Shown here piece by piece: positions 62,301-64,000 of a stretch of DNA of 64,000 bases; the stretch's first letter is position 1, and each line of letters begins with the position of its first letter. The notes below the pieces were generated by a model. The model made no database searches and was not told the DNA's origin. It saw only the letters and a program-made list of their open reading frames with translations. Source of the DNA: an uncultured Bacteroidales bacterium (GTDB lineage Bacteria > Bacteroidota > Bacteroidia > Bacteroidales > UBA932); the NCBI GenBank assembly GCA_944322585.1, contig CALUPB010000004.1, forward strand, positions 124,001-188,000. Direction: 5' to 3'. The translations under genes were made by a program, and so were the position numbers.

Positions 62301-63431
62301 ATGTCTATGAAAAACATCATATCAGTGGTAGCAGCCGTATCGGCTGCTACCTTTTTGGCCTCCTGTTCAAGCCACAGGATAACAGTGACAAACGATACGG
62401 ATCTTGCCCGTTCATACGAGACCGTGGAAATAGATGCGGAGGCTCTCGGAGACATCGATCCGAATACAGTCATGCTGCTCGACAAGTCAGGGACGGCAGT
62501 TCCAGTACAGGTATATACGGACAGCGAGGGGAAAACGAAGCTCCTTTTCCAGGCTACCGTAGCCGCCAATTCGAAAGAAGTATATACCGTGGAGACTGCA
62601 CAGGCGACTTACCCTACCCTTGCATACAGCCGTTATGTCCCTGAACGCCTTGATGACTATGCATATGAGAACAATGTCATAGCCGGACGCATATACGGGC
62701 CTTCCCTTGAGTTCCCTCGTACATTCGGTTCCGACATATGGGTAAAATGCACGGACAGGCTCGTAATAGACGACTGGTTCGCCAAGGCCGACTACCACCA
62801 CAACTATGGTGAAGGCATGGACTGCTACAAGGTAGATGCAACCCTTGGAGGAGGGGCGCTCGTACCGTATGCAGGACCGGAAAAATTCTTTGTAGGAGAC
62901 AACTACACATCACAGAGACACATCTGCGACGGTCCAGTACGTACTGAAGCGGTGTTTGAATACGGTCCGTTCGACGTGGACGGGAAGCAGGTCACTGCAA
63001 CACGCGTACTTTCATTGGATGCCAACAGTCATTTCGTGAAATGGACTACGACATTCGACTGCGAGGGGGCTGACTCCATTGCTGTAGTCCTCGGCGCCGT
63101 CATGCATGACGTCGTAGGCAAGAATGCAGAACTCAACTGGATAGCATTCACTGAAAAGGCTTCGGATTCCGCAGACCCGGAAAGGGACGGCAACATCTCT
63201 GTCGCAGTCATCTACGACAAGGCTGAACTGGATGACAATCCATACTACACGTCAGGTCAGGAGGCCGGACATGCAGTGATAATCACAGAAGAGAAAACCG
63301 GCAAGCCTGTCGTCACATGGACCGGTTCCGGATGGAGCCAGGGAGGCGTCGCATCCCAGGAAGCATGGGCAAAGACAGTCAGGGAGTTCTCCTATGCACA
63401 GCAGCATCCGCTGAAAGTATCCGTAAGATAA
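62301..63431 (+). CDS. DUF4861 lipoprotein
   Basis: About 376 residues: a lipoprotein signal (ISVVAAVSAATFLASC) and a DUF4861 domain with GEGMDCYKVDATLGGGALVPYAG, GPVRTEAVFEYGPFDVDGKQV and ARVLSLDANSHF-like blocks. The family is found beside pectin and alginate genes in Bacteroidota; function is uncharacterised as far as I know. It is third in the kduI-kduD operon, which ties it to unsaturated uronates. Starts at 62301 and 62307 are equally possible. Confidence 0.82.
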   Translation: MSMKNIISVVAAVSAATFLASCSSHRITVTNDTDLARSYETVEIDAEALGDIDPNTVMLLDKSGTAVPVQVYTDSEGKTKLLFQATVAANSKEVYTVETAQATYPTLAYSRYVPERLDDYAYENNVIAGRIYGPSLEFPRTFGSDIWVKCTDRLVIDDWFAKADYHHNYGEGMDCYKVDATLGGGALVPYAGPEKFFVGDNYTSQRHICDGPVRTEAVFEYGPFDVDGKQVTATRVLSLDANSHFVKWTTTFDCEGADSIAVVLGAVMHDVVGKNAELNWIAFTEKASDSADPERDGNISVAVIYDKAELDDNPYYTSGQEAGHAVIITEEKTGKPVVTWTGSGWSQGGVASQEAWAKTVREFSYAQQHPLKVSVR

Positions 63432-63436
63432 ACGGA

Positions 63437-64000
63437 TTACTCCATGAGCTTTTTATATCTGAAACGCTTCGGCTCCTCATTGCCGAGGCGTTTTTTCCTG
63501 TTTTCCTCATACTCGGAATAGGTCCCTTCAAAGAAATACACCTGGGAATCCCCTTCAAAGGCAAGGATATGGGTCGCTATCCTGTCAAGGAACCATCTGT
63601 CATGCGAAATGACCACCGCACATCCGGCAAAATTCTCCAGGCCTTCCTCCAAAGCCCTGATAGTGTTGACATCCACATCATTTGTCGGCTCATCGAGAAG
63701 CAGGACATTTCCTTCTTCCTTGAGAGTAAGGGCAAGATGCAGTCTGTTCCTTTCTCCTCCTGAAAGCACACCGCACAGCTTTTCCTGATCAGCCCCCGAA
63801 AAATTGAACCTCGAAACATAAGACCTCGCATTCACTTCCCTGTTTCCGAGCTTCACGAAATCAGAATCCTGGGCTATGGTCTGATACACCGTCCTGTCAG
63901 GGTCTATGCTCCTGTGCTGCTGGTCGACATATGCAAGCCTGACCGTATCACCGATGGTAATAGTACCCGTATCAGGCTTTTCGATGCCCATTATAAGGCG
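63437..64000 (-). CDS. ettA: ABC-F ATPase, probable EttA, cut by the right edge
   Basis: The C-terminal part of an ABC-F protein (about 187 codons visible). It holds the second ATPase domain: signature [15 protein letters not shown], Walker [13 protein letters not shown], the H-loop [23 protein letters not shown], and the C-terminal [25 protein letters not shown] typical of EttA. EttA gates ribosome entry into elongation according to energy level. A terminator for the convergent operon is embedded in its last codons. Confidence 0.87.
   Translation of the reverse strand, partial: RLIMGIEKPDTGTITIGDTVRLAYVDQQHRSIDPDRTVYQTIAQDSDFVKLGNREVNARSYVSRFNFSGADQEKLCGVLSGGERNRLHLALTLKEEGNVLLLDEPTNDVDVNTIRALEEGLENFAGCAVVISHDRWFLDRIATHILAFEGDSQVYFFEGTYSEYEENRKKRLGNEEPKRFRYKKLME
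63462..63496 (+). terminator. Terminator of the kduI operon, inside the ettA 3' end
   Basis: AAACGCTTCGG (63462-63472) and CCGAGGCGTTT (63483-63493) form a stem with one G-T pair, followed by a run of six Ts (63491-63496). It is 30 bases past the DUF4861 stop and overlaps the coding end of the convergent ettA gene. Confidence 0.65.

Overview
The window looks like chromosomal DNA of a Bacteroidota bacterium, most likely order Bacteroidales. It has a SusC/SusD outer-membrane uptake pair, FAD- and GH2-rich polysaccharide-utilisation genes, DUF3737, DUF4491, DUF4832 and DUF4861 proteins, a GGGtGRT protein, and promoters of the Bacteroidota type (TTTG, 19-20 bases, TAnnTTTG). The genus cannot be fixed from sequence alone. 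No rRNA, tRNA or CRISPR array was seen.

Positions 1-5700 are an accessory island, AT-rich at its left end. It holds two different HEPN/nucleotidyltransferase (toxin-antitoxin-like) pairs that share a duplicated control region, a chimeric gene fusing an integrase N-terminus to a relaxase body, and a Crp/Fnr regulator divergent from an SMR-MFS efflux operon. A small self-contained transcription unit closes the island.

Positions 5700-29600 are mostly core genome: the GGGtGRT/Fe-S scaffold pair, DUF3737, peptidase C, uvrB, an FHA-CD225/DUF2752 pair, a RelA-type synthetase, mltG, a GH73 muramidase, rnz, rpsA, corA, two Fic genes (one broken), mntP, recR, nagK, pnuC, an FKBP and DUF4491. A family of inverted-repeat elements (two of about 167 bp, several short derivatives) lies between these genes. 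Several conserved proteins here carry extra hydrophilic Gly/Ser-rich insertions.

Positions 29600-63430 form a uronic-acid polysaccharide locus. Three minus-strand operons (SDR-uxuA; FAD/glycosidase fusion-GH2-GH2; DUF4832-DUF4832-susC-susD-susE-like-DUF4832-DUF4886) each start with the same arrangement: TTTG, 19 bases, TAnnTTTG, 5-6 bases, then a 16-bp palindrome with a central CG. A LacI-family gene at 54457 lies next to the third of these and is the obvious candidate regulator. It is followed by uxaC, uxaB-uxaA and kduI-kduD-DUF4861. Together the genes predict import of an oligosaccharide, periplasmic cleavage that includes a beta-glucuronidase and an unusual FAD-enzyme/glycosidase fusion, and conversion of glucuronate, galacturonate and unsaturated uronates to 2-keto-3-deoxygluconate. 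The right edge cuts an ettA-like ABC-F gene.

The most unusual content is the FAD-oxidoreductase/alpha-galactosidase-like fusion together with three DUF4832 paralogues in a locus with a shared operator.
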